Assembly (NCBI GenBank): GCA_963932465.1
Contig: OZ010799.1
Location: 160,018,761-160,082,760, forward strand
Length of the DNA stretch: 64,000 nt
Source: Maratus speciosus
Lineage: Eukaryota > Arthropoda > Arachnida > Araneae > Salticidae
Reading direction: 5' to 3'
A model generated the notes under the pieces. It saw only the letters and a list, made by a program, of their open reading frames with translations. It was not told the DNA's origin and made no database searches. A program made the translations under genes and the position numbers. Shown here piece by piece: positions 23,683 to 34,341 of the stretch. The stretch's first letter is position 1. Each line of letters opens with the position of its first letter.

Positions 23683-24562
23683 CACTGGTGTCCAAAATTA
23701 AGGACCAGTCACAGAATGCTAATTTTTAAGTAAGCTAATACTCAAAAGGAAATAATATAATTCAAATAATTACTATCCTTACAGCACAGCTAGTCCATAT
23801 AGCATTTCATTCATGTCACACATGCTCACAAGTGTCACAGTCACTAAGGTGAAACAAAAAATAGGAAATTCCACACGTCTCATTATGAGTCTCAAATGAT
23901 CACTATATGTGACTCCACTGAGACGTCAATGTGACTGCTGCTTTTTGACGAGTCACCAGGTGACTTTACAATGTAGTAACATTGTGACTCTCGTGTGACT
24001 GTCATTTTTAGACTCAATTTCAAAGTCATCGTGAACGCTGCATTTTGATAAGTCACCAAATAATATCACATTATAGTCACATGGTGAATTTTCACAAAAG
24101 AGCACAATGGTGACTTCACAGTAGTCCCTCTGTCACTTGAAAGTCATCATGTGACTTTAACGTGACATTATTTGGTAACTTATCACAATACAGCGTTCAC
24201 GGTGACTTTGAAATTGAGTCTGCAGATGACAGTCACATGAGAGTCACAATGTAACTACATTGTAAAATCACATGGTGACTCGTCACAAAGCAGCAGTCAC
24301 AGTGACGTCTCAGTGGTGTCACATATAGTGATCATTTGAGACTCATAATGAGATATATGGAATTTCCTATTTTTTTTTTTTTTTTTTTGGCTTCACCGTA
24401 GTGATGGTGACACTTGTGACCATGTGCGACATGAATGAGATGTTATATGGACTAGCTGTGCTGTAGAGATAATAATTATTTGAATTATATTATTTCCTTT
24501 TGAGTATTCGCGTACTTGAAAATTAGCATTTTGTGATTGGTCCTTAATTTTGAACACCAGTG
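23683..24562. mobile_element. 880-bp palindromic MITE rich in GTCAC/GTGAC
   Basis: The whole element is one long imperfect palindrome centred near 24122. It begins CACTGGTGTCCAAAATTAAG and ends with the complement (CTTAATTTTGAACACCAGTG), with TA on both sides. Motifs GTGAC and GTCAC occur dozens of times through both arms. TA flanks and this end sequence suggest Tc1/mariner mobilisation. A long T run (about 24371-24388) interrupts one arm. Open frames inside are products of the palindrome. Confidence 0.85.
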
Positions 24563-24564
24563 TA

Positions 24565-27500
24565 TTTCTTATACTGGAAAACATCCCATTGAATGACTGT
24601 ATAGCAATATTAACGAGATAAATAAGTTTTGGGCGATGTTGGGGATCCAAATATACCACGAAATTCCTTACCGTCCCGTGTCCCGTGTCTCTGATGGTGA
24701 TGTTTAAGTTTGAAGCTGCCTGTATAAAATTGTTTCAATAAAAGTAACTCGATGTAATTTTTTCCGAAACTGGTAAAACTGGTGTTTTATATAAATATGT
24801 AGCAAAGAATTAACCTGAACACATTTTAACGGTTGGTATTATTTTTTGAACTCTCTCCCTGGATTTTAGATTCCTTGCCATCCCTCTTGCTAAAATTGTA
24901 CAGAAAATCACTTCAGATGTAGCCACAGAATGTTTTTCAACACTTTCGTCATGCAGAAATATGCTAGAGAAAGAATGGCTAAATTTCTTTGACAGGAAAT
25001 TTATAAAAGAATTTAAATCATCATTTAAATATCAATTTCAAGCATTGTGGCTTTGTTGGTACTCTTGCCGTCCCCAAAGTGTATTCATGCACTTTTCAAA
25101 GTAAATTAAATTGTTTTTGTTATTTAATCAAATGTAAATTAACTGTTGCTAAAAATCAATGAACCTTGTGGCGACCACATAGTCTTGAAATGATTTTCCG
25201 ATAAATAGGTGGTAATTTTCCTTACCGTCCATTTTTTTCCCTTACCGTCCTTTTTTTCCCTTACCGTCCCTTCCCCTAACATCCCTTTAAGACAAAGTTA
25301 TACCAACTTTTGTACGAACAATACTACATTGTTATTATTCCTTATTTCAATGTTCTGTGGTACTATGCAAATTCATTATACGTAAAAATTTAGAAGAAAA
25401 TAAAAGGTAAGGAAAATTAAACTCGCAAGTTTAACTTAAACCTCAATTAAATAAAAAAAATCATCGCTGCTGACCATGTTTTCTTAATTTTGAATTATTA
25501 GAAATTCGCCGATAAGTTTAAAATGCTATTTTATTAAGTTTAATTTCTCCAGATTTTTATTCCTGAAAGTTAATTTTGTGAGAATGCCTAGTAGAAAAAC
25601 GTAAAATAATTTAACATCAATTATATTTAGAAGCTAATTTGACGAATTTTTACTGATATAAGTTTTAGCTCGATAGAAATAGACTGAAAAATAATCCAAA
25701 ATTTAACACCACGTGTAGTCGATATCAATCGTTGCACGAGGACGGATTACGAAATAGTAATGAAAACCACTAATTGGAAAACAATTTTACTATCCTAATA
25801 TTGCAAGAACTGCATATACAAGAGCTGTATGCAACATATTTTTACATATCTATCTCATGCATAGATCTAGTCAATCGTTTAAAGTAAAAATTGGGACATG
25901 TTCTCAGATTTATAAAATAAACAGAAAAGATTCAATTGGAATTAATATTGTTATATATTTTGTAATTATTTATTTATAAAAAATAAACATTCTTGTACGA
26001 AAGTACGATTAGTTCATTAAGTAATGGGAACCAACAATCTGTAAACAACTCCAAGGAGGAGTTACTATGCTATTAATTTGTAAAAACTCTTTTGAGGTTG
26101 GTCTATTTCACATAAATCAAATTGCTAATATCTCTTAATACTAATGCCTGTAGGTAAAACAGTGGGTCAATATTATTGGATAACACAAGTATTAGTAGTA
26201 TTACGATTTATGTAAACTGAACAGGGGATGTCCTAGTTTTTAGATCAAAATATTAATTTTAAAAACATATATATATCTAACAGGATAGCTATTTAAATTA
26301 AGCTGGCCCTATGGTTAATTATCCTAACTTCAATCGCTGAATTCGAATTTTCAATTTTTAAAACTGAGTAAAACGTCGCTAATTTGAGAATGATCATCTA
26401 AGAAAAAGAGGACAGTGCTTAGAGGACCGTGGTACCCTTAGATTTATGGTAATTTTACGAATAAATTCTTTAAAACCCTCTAAGTGTGTGAGGGATTTTC
26501 AGCAATTTCATAAATAATTAAAACTCAGATTAGTGAGATTTTCTTTCGCGATTTGATGCGAAAATGTTATCGGTGTGCCATCTTAGATATTTATTAGAAC
26601 AGAATACTGAAGAGAATATTTTTCTTTGTACCTTAATGCGTTTCTCAAAAAAAAAAAAAAAAAAAAAAAAAAAAGGACACATTCACAGATTCATTTTTAA
26701 AAGTAAAATATGACATTGGAAAAATTTCTACTGAAGGGATTTGTAAGGAAATACTGGTTTTCACTTTTCGAAAACAGCATTAAATCTTGATTTTAAGCGA
26801 ATGCTCTCCCAGGACGACATTTCTTGCGGTATCGCGTAAATTCAGTTTAAAACGCCGCATTTTACAGAAAATTTTATACGATTATTTGCTTTTATCGAAA
26901 AATTAAAAAAATGCACTTTATTTCATAGTTTTTTAAATACGAATACCAGCCAATTTCATTTGTGCGGGAATAAAAAATAATTAAGAAATGTGTTAGAAAA
27001 CAAGTTTAAAGTTGAGAACAACGGTCTTGTTTTCAAGAAAAGTAACATACTTAACAGAAACTTAGAGGGAATATTACAGGATAATTGAGAATCATTTCCT
27101 TGATTATAAACGTAACTGTATAGAATCGCAGAAATAGGCAATATATAAGGAAATTTTGTTTCCGTTTGTCTTCCTATGTGCTTCATTTTTTTACATAGCT
27201 AAAAATGACATAGCATAAAGTCTTAGAAGACATTATTGTAGTATGACCTACATATGGCAACTTAATATAAATGCTGGACATCAGCATGAGCATTATAAGT
27301 GCCGATTCCCAAAATCTAGAAGAAGACAGTGGCTCCTAAACACAAAAAATCCAGTGGCCACATTATGAAACAAACGTATAAAAACAATGACATTTATATG
27401 AGAAAAAACTAAACTAAAAATTCAGGAATTCAAAGTAAAAAATTATTCATTTAATAAATACCGCTGTGCAACAAAACATAGACTAATGTGTATCAAATGT

Positions 27501-27658
27501 GTATATTTAATTTAATCACAGAATTCTTAAAATTTGATATATTAATTGAGTAAAATATAAATCTTAAACTACGTGCAGTCGGAAAGTAACGTTGGGCAAG
27601 AAACTGTTACAAAATAAATATGTATAACCTAAGAAATCGTGATTATTATATTATATAG
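24565..27658. other. Intron sequence without recognised genes
   Basis: This lies between the palindromic MITE and the BEL element. Three close repeats of CCCTTACCGTCC-type sequence lie at about 25220-25275, with a related CCTTACCGTCCCGTGTCCCG at about 24667-24686. A poly(A) run lies at 26647-26674. No exon with convincing splice sites was found, and the frame at 26956-27186 lacks any recognisable domain. Confidence 0.5.
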
Positions 27659-27663
27659 CATAG
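27659..27663. repeat. BEL target-site duplication, left copy (CATAG)
   Basis: CATAG immediately precedes the left LTR and is repeated exactly at 33606-33610 after the right LTR. A 5-bp duplication is usual for BEL/Pao integrases. Confidence 0.92.
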
Positions 27664-27975
27664 TGTACATTATAGGTTTTTTGAATTAAGCAGTAGACTG
27701 TATACACTAACTTTTTCCACTATTTAATTGAAAGCTTTCACAATTTCACAAATAAATTATCCGCTTAGGGATCACAACACACTCTCATCGAGATCCACAA
27801 ACTCGACTGACACAGAAAAGAATATCAACAATAAATTCCCTGCGCAGAGGGAAAAACAGAGTACGTGTTTTCATTTATCCCTACGCAGAGGGAAAAGGCT
27901 GGAATATTCAGTTTCACTTTAGCACAACTGAAATACATGCAATTAAGAATTATAAAAGCAATTTAAAACTAAACA
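27664..27975 (-). repeat. 3' LTR of the BEL element
   Basis: 312 bp, identical to 33305-33605 over its inner 301 bp. The outer edge reads TGTACATTATAGG where the 5' LTR reads TGTACGTTTGTAGG. It contains two imperfect copies of a CCCT(G/A)CGCAGAGGGAAAA motif. Confidence 0.95.
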
Positions 27976-27987
27976 TTCTCCCGGCCT
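27976..27987 (-). promoter_or_regulatory. Polypurine tract of the BEL element
   Basis: On the minus strand GGCCGGGAGAA directly precedes the TGT of the 3' LTR. A GGGAGAA run at this place is the expected plus-strand DNA priming site of an LTR retrotransposon. Confidence 0.75.
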
Positions 27988-28012
27988 TGAAAGCCGAAAG
28001 GGTTTCAAAAAT

Positions 28013-31000
28013 TTACTCTAAAGGTAATTTACATAACTTAGTAATTGGCCTTTTCAATTCACTATTTTCAGTTTTTAGGGTAACTACACGAACCTTTTTA
28101 TCAGGTCCAGGATGTGTTTTAATCACTCTAGCTAATTTCCATTGTAAAGGGGAAAGACCTTCATTTTTTATTATAACTAAATCACCTATCTTAATATTAG
28201 GCTCTTCTTTAAGCCATTTTACTCTCTGTTGTAGGGTCGAAAGGTACTCATTGCTCCATCTTTTCCAAAAGTGTTGGAGCATTTTCTGCACTAATTGCCA
28301 CCTGGTCAATCTTGATGCAGGTACCTCTGAAATATCAACTTCTGGTACTGAAGTAAGAGGAGCACCAATTAAAAAATGACCAGGGGTTAAGGCCTGTAAA
28401 TCATTAGGATCGGAACTTACAGGACAAAGGGGTCTAGAATTTAAACAGGCTTCGATTTGAGCTAAAAGAGTTGAAAGTTCCTCAAATGTTAAAACTGAAT
28501 TGCCAACGGTTCTTTTTAAATGAAATTTCATCGATTTAACACCAGCCTCCCAAAGTCCTCCAAAGTGAGGGGCCGAGGGTGGATTGAAATGCCAATTTAT
28601 TTCTTCCGAACTTAAGTACCTTGCCACTTCTTCATTATGCTGAGAAGAAGTTGCAAATTTATACAATTCTTTCAACTCCTTGCTCGCACCGACAAAATTT
28701 TTGCCACAATCACTTACAATTTCTTTAGGTTTGCCTCGTCTGGATATAAATCGCTTGAGACAAGCTAAAAAGGCCTGAGTAGATAAATCAGTCACTAATT
28801 CAATGTGAATTGCATGGGTAGAAAAACATATAAATAATGAAATATAACACTTAAAAGATTTTGTACCTCTACCCTTTCTAAATTTACATAATATAGGTCC
28901 TGCATAGTCAGTTCCTGTGACAAGGAACGGACGGGTAGGTTGCACTCTAGTAGAAGGTAAATCAGCCATGATTTGTTTGGACATAGAAGCACAAGCACGA
29001 GCACAAATTACACAATTTTTTACAAACTTTCTTACAACACTTCTTCCACTTAAAATCCAATATCGCTGTCTGATAACACACAATAGTAGTTGAGGGGCAG
29101 CATGAAAGTGAGATAAGTGAAAATATCTAATAATCAGCACAGTCACTGGATGATTTTTTGGTAACAATATTGGATGGATTTGATCTTGTGTGAGATTTGA
29201 ATGACGAAGACGTCCTCCCACTCTGAGTATTCCTTCATCATCAAGGATTGGAGAAAGATTGATCAATTTGCTATTGCGAGGTAAACACTTACCAGAAGTC
29301 ATACATTTAATGTCGTCAGTAAATGATGACTTTTGCACTTGTTTGATGATCACTTTTAAAGCAATCTTAATTTCTGTGTTTGTAAGAAAACCTAAGTTTC
29401 GTTTTGAAACAGGTAAACGAGAATTCGTAAGAAATCTCAAACACCAAGCAATCACACGTTTTAGCTTAGTAAAGGACGATATATTTGAGATAATAGGCAT
29501 TTCCTCACTTAACTGAGCTGTAGCACAAAAATAATTTTTTCTTTGCTCTATTAAGGTTTCGTCACACAAAACACTACCTAATTGCGGTTCTGGAGAGGTG
29601 AAAGATGGATCACTAAGCCAACTCGGACCATTCCACCAAAGATCATGCAATGATAATTCTGAGGGTGATAGACCTCTTGATGCGCAATCTGCTGGATTCT
29701 CTTTTCCTTTTACATGATGCCAGCACTCTGACGGAACAAGTTGTTGTATTTCCGAAACACGATTCGCAACAAAAGTTTGCCATCTTCTTGATTCTGTTGA
29801 TAGCCAAGAGAGAACTATTGTTGAATCTGTCCAACAGTTAATTTTAGAGATGTCCAAGCACAATGAATCTAGGACAGCTTTTACCAAACGGGCTGACAGC
29901 AGGGCAGCACTCAGTTCTAATTTAGGCAAAGATATTGTTTTTAATGGTGAAACTCTTGTTTTTGCAGTTAATATTCTAACTGATACAGTTGATTCATCGG
30001 ATAAGGATCTTAAATAAACAACTGCACCATATGCTATTAAGGAAGCGTCACTAAATGAATGAATTTCAAATTTGTTAGCTGAGGGAATAATTGCTAACCG
30101 AGGCACAGTAATCGATGTCAAACATGCAAGTTCTTCCCGAATTTTTATCCACCTATTTTTTATGAGTAGTGGAACAGGATCGTCCCATGCTAGATGTAGA
30201 CTCCAAAGTTCCTGAAGTAGAATTTTTGCAGAAATTATAAAGGGAGAGATCCAACCAAGTGGATCAAACATTTTGGCTATATCTGATAATATAGATCTCT
30301 TTGTAACTTCTTTTAATGTTGGTTCTATGCTTACACTAATTTTGAAGACATCGCGATTTGAGTCCCATTTTAATCCTAGCACTTTTATTGAATTATCGTT
30401 TTCAATTGATAAATCGGGTTTAGTCTGAATTAAATTTTCAGGAATGTTTTTTAGTACACTAATGTCGTTTGATGCCCACTTACGTAATTCAAATCCGCCT
30501 CTTTTCATTAATTCTTGTAACTCTGATATTAATTTAGTAGCTTCTTCGGGAGATGATGCACCTGTAAGTAAGTCATCGACGTAAAAATCACGTAATACAA
30601 TGTTTGATGCTAATGGAAAATTTAATTTTTCATCCAGCGCTAATTTTTGAAGAACTTTAGTAGCTAAATATGGGCTAGATGCTAATCCATATGTTACTGT
30701 AGTGAGACGATATTCACTAATATCATCGGAAAATTTATCTTTCCAGAGAATTCGTTGAAAATCTTGATCTTCAGGATGTATCTTAATTTGACGAAACATT
30801 TTAGCAATATCAGCGTTAATAGCTATAGCGTGTGTGCGGAATCTCAACAAAATAAAAAATAACTCTTGTTGAACCCTCGGTCCTACAATTAAATTTTCAT
30901 TAAGAGAAACATTATTTGTAGTTTTTGCACTCCCATCAAACACAACTCTAAGACGGGTTGTTGTGCTAGATTCTTTAATGACTGGATGATGTGGAAGATA

Positions 31001-33166
31001 ATAAACTTCATTAACGGGTTTTTGAATTTCGCTCTTCGGTATTTTTTCCATATGTCCCATATCAAGATATTCATTCATAAATAGACAATAATTTTCATAC
31101 AAATCCGGTTCTCTATTAAATCTTTTTTCTAAGTTTAGAAATCTTTTCATAGCTAGTGATTTTGACTCCCCTAATTCTTTACATTGCTTCTTAAATGGCA
31201 AACGCACAATATATCTTCCATTCGAATCTCGTGAATGGGATGTATCGAAAATTTCCTCACAATATTTTTCTTCATTTGTGTATATTTCCTTCGAGGGGAT
31301 ATTTTCTAACTCCCAGAACTTTTTCACATAATCTGTTTCAACATTTGCAAAATTAACTATAATATTTGGTTTATTTTCTGAAAATGTATCACTATCTCCC
31401 GTTATTAACCACCCGTAATCCGAATTTACTGCAAAAGGAAGTCCTGGTTTCCCAAATATTTTTTCTCCTCTAATTATAGATAATGATAGAGACACGCCAA
31501 ATAATAAGTCTATTGGGCCTGGTTCATTCCACTTAGGGTCAGCTAATGTTATGTTCTTTAAGTGACTGAATGAATTAGTATCATATGATAAAACTGGTTG
31601 ATTACTCGTTATCTTTTTCAAAATATAAAAAGTACCTAATCGTGTGTTTTGTTTATCAAAATGTGGAGAAAATTCCAATCTTACAACGCCACGAGTTTCT
31701 TCGGAGTATCCCATTCCCAAACATTTAATCTGTAAATTAGCTGAATTTCTTTTTATTCCTAATAATTGTATCGCACGCTCACTTATAAAATTATTGGTAC
31801 TGCCAACATCTATAATGCAACGCAGTAATTTATTGCCTCCATAATTATCTTTCACATTAATCAGCGCAGTTGCAAGTATGCCAAATGATTTTGAGTATAT
31901 TTCACCAAGGCAAGAATTTATTGACATGTTTACATTACTAGATGATTCACCAACAGTCTCACTATTTTGATTCGAGGATTGAGGCGTTACTTGGTTTTTT
32001 ATATCTGGATAATTTGTTTCTCGCCTTTCATAATGTAATAAGCTATTGTGATTCTTCAAATTACATTTCGAACAAACTCTTTTTGACTGACAATTAATTA
32101 ATTTATGTTCTGGAGATAAACACGCAAAACAGAGATTTTTATTTTTTACAAATTGCACTCTTTCGCGAACAGATAACTTTAGAAACTCACTGCACTTTGA
32201 TATTTTATGACTATTCAAAGAACAATATTTACATTCAATATTATTAACAGAAGCAGTCATTGCAGTTAATTTAGGATAACTGTTTTTCTTATAATTAATA
32301 TTTCCTCTAGCAGATTGTAATGAACGAGCATAATCTTTCAGAAAAATTATCAATTGAACTAACGTTGGAAGCTCGTCATTTTTTAACTGGCGTTCCCACC
32401 ATAATTTAATATTATGATCAACTTTTTGCAATATTAAATAAATCAACAAAGTTTCTGAAAAGCCACTTACCTTCTGATCCAATATTTCGAAAGAACGGAC
32501 ACATTCATTTGTTATATCTACCAAATTAAGTATTGCTGCGGGTGCATCACCTTGCACGAATGGAAAATTTAATAATTTTCTAATGTGGCTGTATATTAAT
32601 TCACGTTTGTTAGAATATCTTTCAGATAGCAAGTCCCATGCGATACTATACTTCGAATCTTCAATAGGTATTGATTTTATTATTTTCAAAGCGTCTCCTT
32701 GACAAGATAATTTCAAGTATTGCAGCTTCTGAGCTGGCGATAGATTTTCATTATTATGTATACTCGCATTGAATAAATCTTTAAAACTCAACCATTCACT
32801 AATTTGACCACTAAATGATGGTAGAGAAAGCTTTGGTAATTTTATTTCATTAACTTCCTTCTTCGGATTGTTCACATTTATTTTTCTCGCTGTAATTGCA
32901 TGTTCGATTTTTACTATCAATTCATCAAAGATGTCTTGCTGTTCGTCCTTTTCTTCTATAAATGAATCGATGTCGTTTTCTTTACAAGCAGAAAAAATCG
33001 TTTTAAACAACACCTTCAACTCTTCCTCTAATTTTTCTGTTTCCCTTTTTAATAACTGAAGTTGCTCTAATTCACACACATTCAGATCAGTTTTAAGAAA
33101 TTTGTTTTTCAATCTCGTTATTGCCGATTTCAACACTCGTTTATCAGTTTCTAAGTTTTTATCCAT
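28013..33166 (-). CDS. BEL/Pao Gag-Pol polyprotein
   Basis: One frame of 1,717 residues, starting 126 bp inside the 5' LTR. In order: an N-terminal helical region with coiled-coil character (about 1-100); a Gag-type DUF1759 region (about 105-260, with LPKLSLPSFSGQISEWLSF); cysteine/histidine knuckles (about 310-375, CKYCSLNSHKISKC and CSKCNLKNH); an aspartic protease of the DUF1758 type with D453 in CIIDVGSTNNFIS; reverse transcriptase with YVDD at 862-865; Peptidase_A17/RNase H-like region with D1040 (SFSDASLIAYGA) and a WTDS motif; an integrase with an HHCC zinc region and a D1420-D1486-E1540 triad (GTDYAGP, SDCGKNF, GLWEAG, 53 residues between the last two); and a C-terminal DUF5641-like region. 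No stop or frameshift interrupts it, so it could be active. The protease carries Val between Asp and Gly, where Ser or Thr is usual in retroviral proteases; BEL proteases vary at this place. Confidence 0.95.
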   Translation of the reverse strand: MDKNLETDKRVLKSAITRLKNKFLKTDLNVCELEQLQLLKRETEKLEEELKVLFKTIFSACKENDIDSFIEEKDEQQDIFDELIVKIEHAITARKINVNNPKKEVNEIKLPKLSLPSFSGQISEWLSFKDLFNASIHNNENLSPAQKLQYLKLSCQGDALKIIKSIPIEDSKYSIAWDLLSERYSNKRELIYSHIRKLLNFPFVQGDAPAAILNLVDITNECVRSFEILDQKVSGFSETLLIYLILQKVDHNIKLWWERQLKNDELPTLVQLIIFLKDYARSLQSARGNINYKKNSYPKLTAMTASVNNIECKYCSLNSHKISKCSEFLKLSVRERVQFVKNKNLCFACLSPEHKLINCQSKRVCSKCNLKNHNSLLHYERRETNYPDIKNQVTPQSSNQNSETVGESSSNVNMSINSCLGEIYSKSFGILATALINVKDNYGGNKLLRCIIDVGSTNNFISERAIQLLGIKRNSANLQIKCLGMGYSEETRGVVRLEFSPHFDKQNTRLGTFYILKKITSNQPVLSYDTNSFSHLKNITLADPKWNEPGPIDLLFGVSLSLSIIRGEKIFGKPGLPFAVNSDYGWLITGDSDTFSENKPNIIVNFANVETDYVKKFWELENIPSKEIYTNEEKYCEEIFDTSHSRDSNGRYIVRLPFKKQCKELGESKSLAMKRFLNLEKRFNREPDLYENYCLFMNEYLDMGHMEKIPKSEIQKPVNEVYYLPHHPVIKESSTTTRLRVVFDGSAKTTNNVSLNENLIVGPRVQQELFFILLRFRTHAIAINADIAKMFRQIKIHPEDQDFQRILWKDKFSDDISEYRLTTVTYGLASSPYLATKVLQKLALDEKLNFPLASNIVLRDFYVDDLLTGASSPEEATKLISELQELMKRGGFELRKWASNDISVLKNIPENLIQTKPDLSIENDNSIKVLGLKWDSNRDVFKISVSIEPTLKEVTKRSILSDIAKMFDPLGWISPFIISAKILLQELWSLHLAWDDPVPLLIKNRWIKIREELACLTSITVPRLAIIPSANKFEIHSFSDASLIAYGAVVYLRSLSDESTVSVRILTAKTRVSPLKTISLPKLELSAALLSARLVKAVLDSLCLDISKINCWTDSTIVLSWLSTESRRWQTFVANRVSEIQQLVPSECWHHVKGKENPADCASRGLSPSELSLHDLWWNGPSWLSDPSFTSPEPQLGSVLCDETLIEQRKNYFCATAQLSEEMPIISNISSFTKLKRVIAWCLRFLTNSRLPVSKRNLGFLTNTEIKIALKVIIKQVQKSSFTDDIKCMTSGKCLPRNSKLINLSPILDDEGILRVGGRLRHSNLTQDQIHPILLPKNHPVTVLIIRYFHLSHFHAAPQLLLCVIRQRYWILSGRSVVRKFVKNCVICARACASMSKQIMADLPSTRVQPTRPFLVTGTDYAGPILCKFRKGRGTKSFKCYISLFICFSTHAIHIELVTDLSTQAFLACLKRFISRRGKPKEIVSDCGKNFVGASKELKELYKFATSSQHNEEVARYLSSEEINWHFNPPSAPHFGGLWEAGVKSMKFHLKRTVGNSVLTFEELSTLLAQIEACLNSRPLCPVSSDPNDLQALTPGHFLIGAPLTSVPEVDISEVPASRLTRWQLVQKMLQHFWKRWSNEYLSTLQQRVKWLKEEPNIKIGDLVIIKNEGLSPLQWKLARVIKTHPGPDKKVRVVTLKTENSELKRPITKLCKLPLE

Positions 33167-33270
33167 TTTTCTCTCTCAGTATTCTAATTTGGCACAGTTC
33201 CAATGATTTCACGCTTTCACTTTCGAACGAAATTTAGATACGCATTCTTTTTTGCACTTAGTTCGTTTTA

Positions 33271-33290
33271 ACTCCGGATTTAGACGACCA
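33271..33290 (-). promoter_or_regulatory. Candidate primer-binding site of the BEL element
   Basis: Two bases inside the 5' LTR the minus strand reads TGGTCGTCTAAATCCGGAGT. A TGG start is expected of a sequence that pairs with a tRNA 3' CCA. I could not assign the tRNA from memory. Confidence 0.6.
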
Positions 33291-33292
33291 AA

Positions 33293-33605
33293 TGTACGTT
33301 TGTAGGTTTTTTGAATTAAGCAGTAGACTGTATACACTAACTTTTTCCACTATTTAATTGAAAGCTTTCACAATTTCACAAATAAATTATCCGCTTAGGG
33401 ATCACAACACACTCTCATCGAGATCCACAAACTCGACTGACACAGAAAAGAATATCAACAATAAATTCCCTGCGCAGAGGGAAAAACAGAGTACGTGTTT
33501 TCATTTATCCCTACGCAGAGGGAAAAGGCTGGAATATTCAGTTTCACTTTAGCACAACTGAAATACATGCAATTAAGAATTATAAAAGCAATTTAAAACT
33601 AAACA
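33293..33605 (-). repeat. 5' LTR of the BEL element
   Basis: 313 bp, the upstream LTR relative to the minus-strand coding frame. It should carry the promoter. The host flank is CATAG at 33606-33610. Confidence 0.95.
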
Positions 33606-33610
33606 CATAG
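33606..33610. repeat. BEL target-site duplication, right copy (CATAG)
   Basis: Exact repeat of 27659-27663, marking the integration site. Confidence 0.92.
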
Positions 33611-34341
33611 ATATATAATATAATAATCAATATTGGAAAAATAACATTTCTTATTTTGATTTTATCATACAAAAGTACATTATTAAAAAATTATGAATGT
33701 GTGAAATTATTTTGCAGTGTAAAAATCAAAGTATACCTCAAACATTTGTATTTCTCTAAAAAAAAAATATCTTCGAAAAGACGACGACTTAGACACCGAA
33801 AGTTAATAACGATAGCAAATAATTTAGCCGCCCCTCGGCGACTCAAAATGTCCGAAGAATAAAAATGAACCGTTATATATTAAATACTTAAATAAAACTT
33901 CGAACTTTCTCCCGAAATGTTTTTTCCTGTCGCTATTTACAACGAAGTTACAGCTAATCAAGGCAATCAGGGGCCTCGCTAAGGGAGAGGGGGCAGGGGG
34001 GAGCTTCCCTCCCAAACGTTCATGAATGCTGTTACACTTGGCAAATTTACAAACTTAGTTGGTGAATGTGTGTGAAACTTTAATAAAAACTATAATACAT
34101 TTTCTATTTCTGACAGACTTTGCAAAAATTTCAAATCTAATTGGGAATATTATTAAACTTTTTACGAATAAGAACTATATTACATTTTTTCTAATTGTGG
34201 TAACTTGGCAAAGTTATAAAACTTGTTGGCAAATACTGAAATTTGAGTTGGCAATTTAAGGTCCTCTCCCCCACCAATAAAAAGTCTTCGCGATGGCCCT
34301 GAAGGCAATCATTTTCACTCACCGCTGTATCTTTTACTCAC
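33611..34341. other. Short intron stretch between BEL and the EGF-like exon
   Basis: No coding exon was recognised. The segment 33965-34300 has a few G/A-rich and C-rich patches. Open frames at 33656-33862 and 34059-34259 lack domains. Confidence 0.5.

Larger units (their letters stand above)
27664..33605 (-). mobile_element. Full-length BEL/Pao LTR retrotransposon
   Basis: This 5,942-bp element on the minus strand has 312/313-bp LTRs starting TGT and ending ACA, a perfect CATAG duplication, a TGG-starting primer-binding-site candidate next to the 5' LTR, a purine tract next to the 3' LTR and one uninterrupted Gag-Pol frame. The LTRs are identical except for about three changes within the first dozen bases of one edge, so insertion was recent. 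It sits in the 11.6-kb intron between the EGF-like and transmembrane exons, in the same orientation as that gene. Its own promoter and poly(A) signals could therefore influence host transcripts; that is inference. No env-like frame is present. Confidence 0.95.

Noticed and set aside
24393..24659. 88-aa minus-strand open frame
   Set aside because: It lies mostly in the palindromic MITE and has no domain.
27728..27922. 64-aa frame present in both LTRs
   Set aside because: It is a chance open frame duplicated because the LTRs are duplicated, and it is antisense to the element.
28795..32000. Short frames opposite or overlapping the BEL Gag-Pol frame
   Set aside because: They are shadows of the 1,717-aa frame in other frames.
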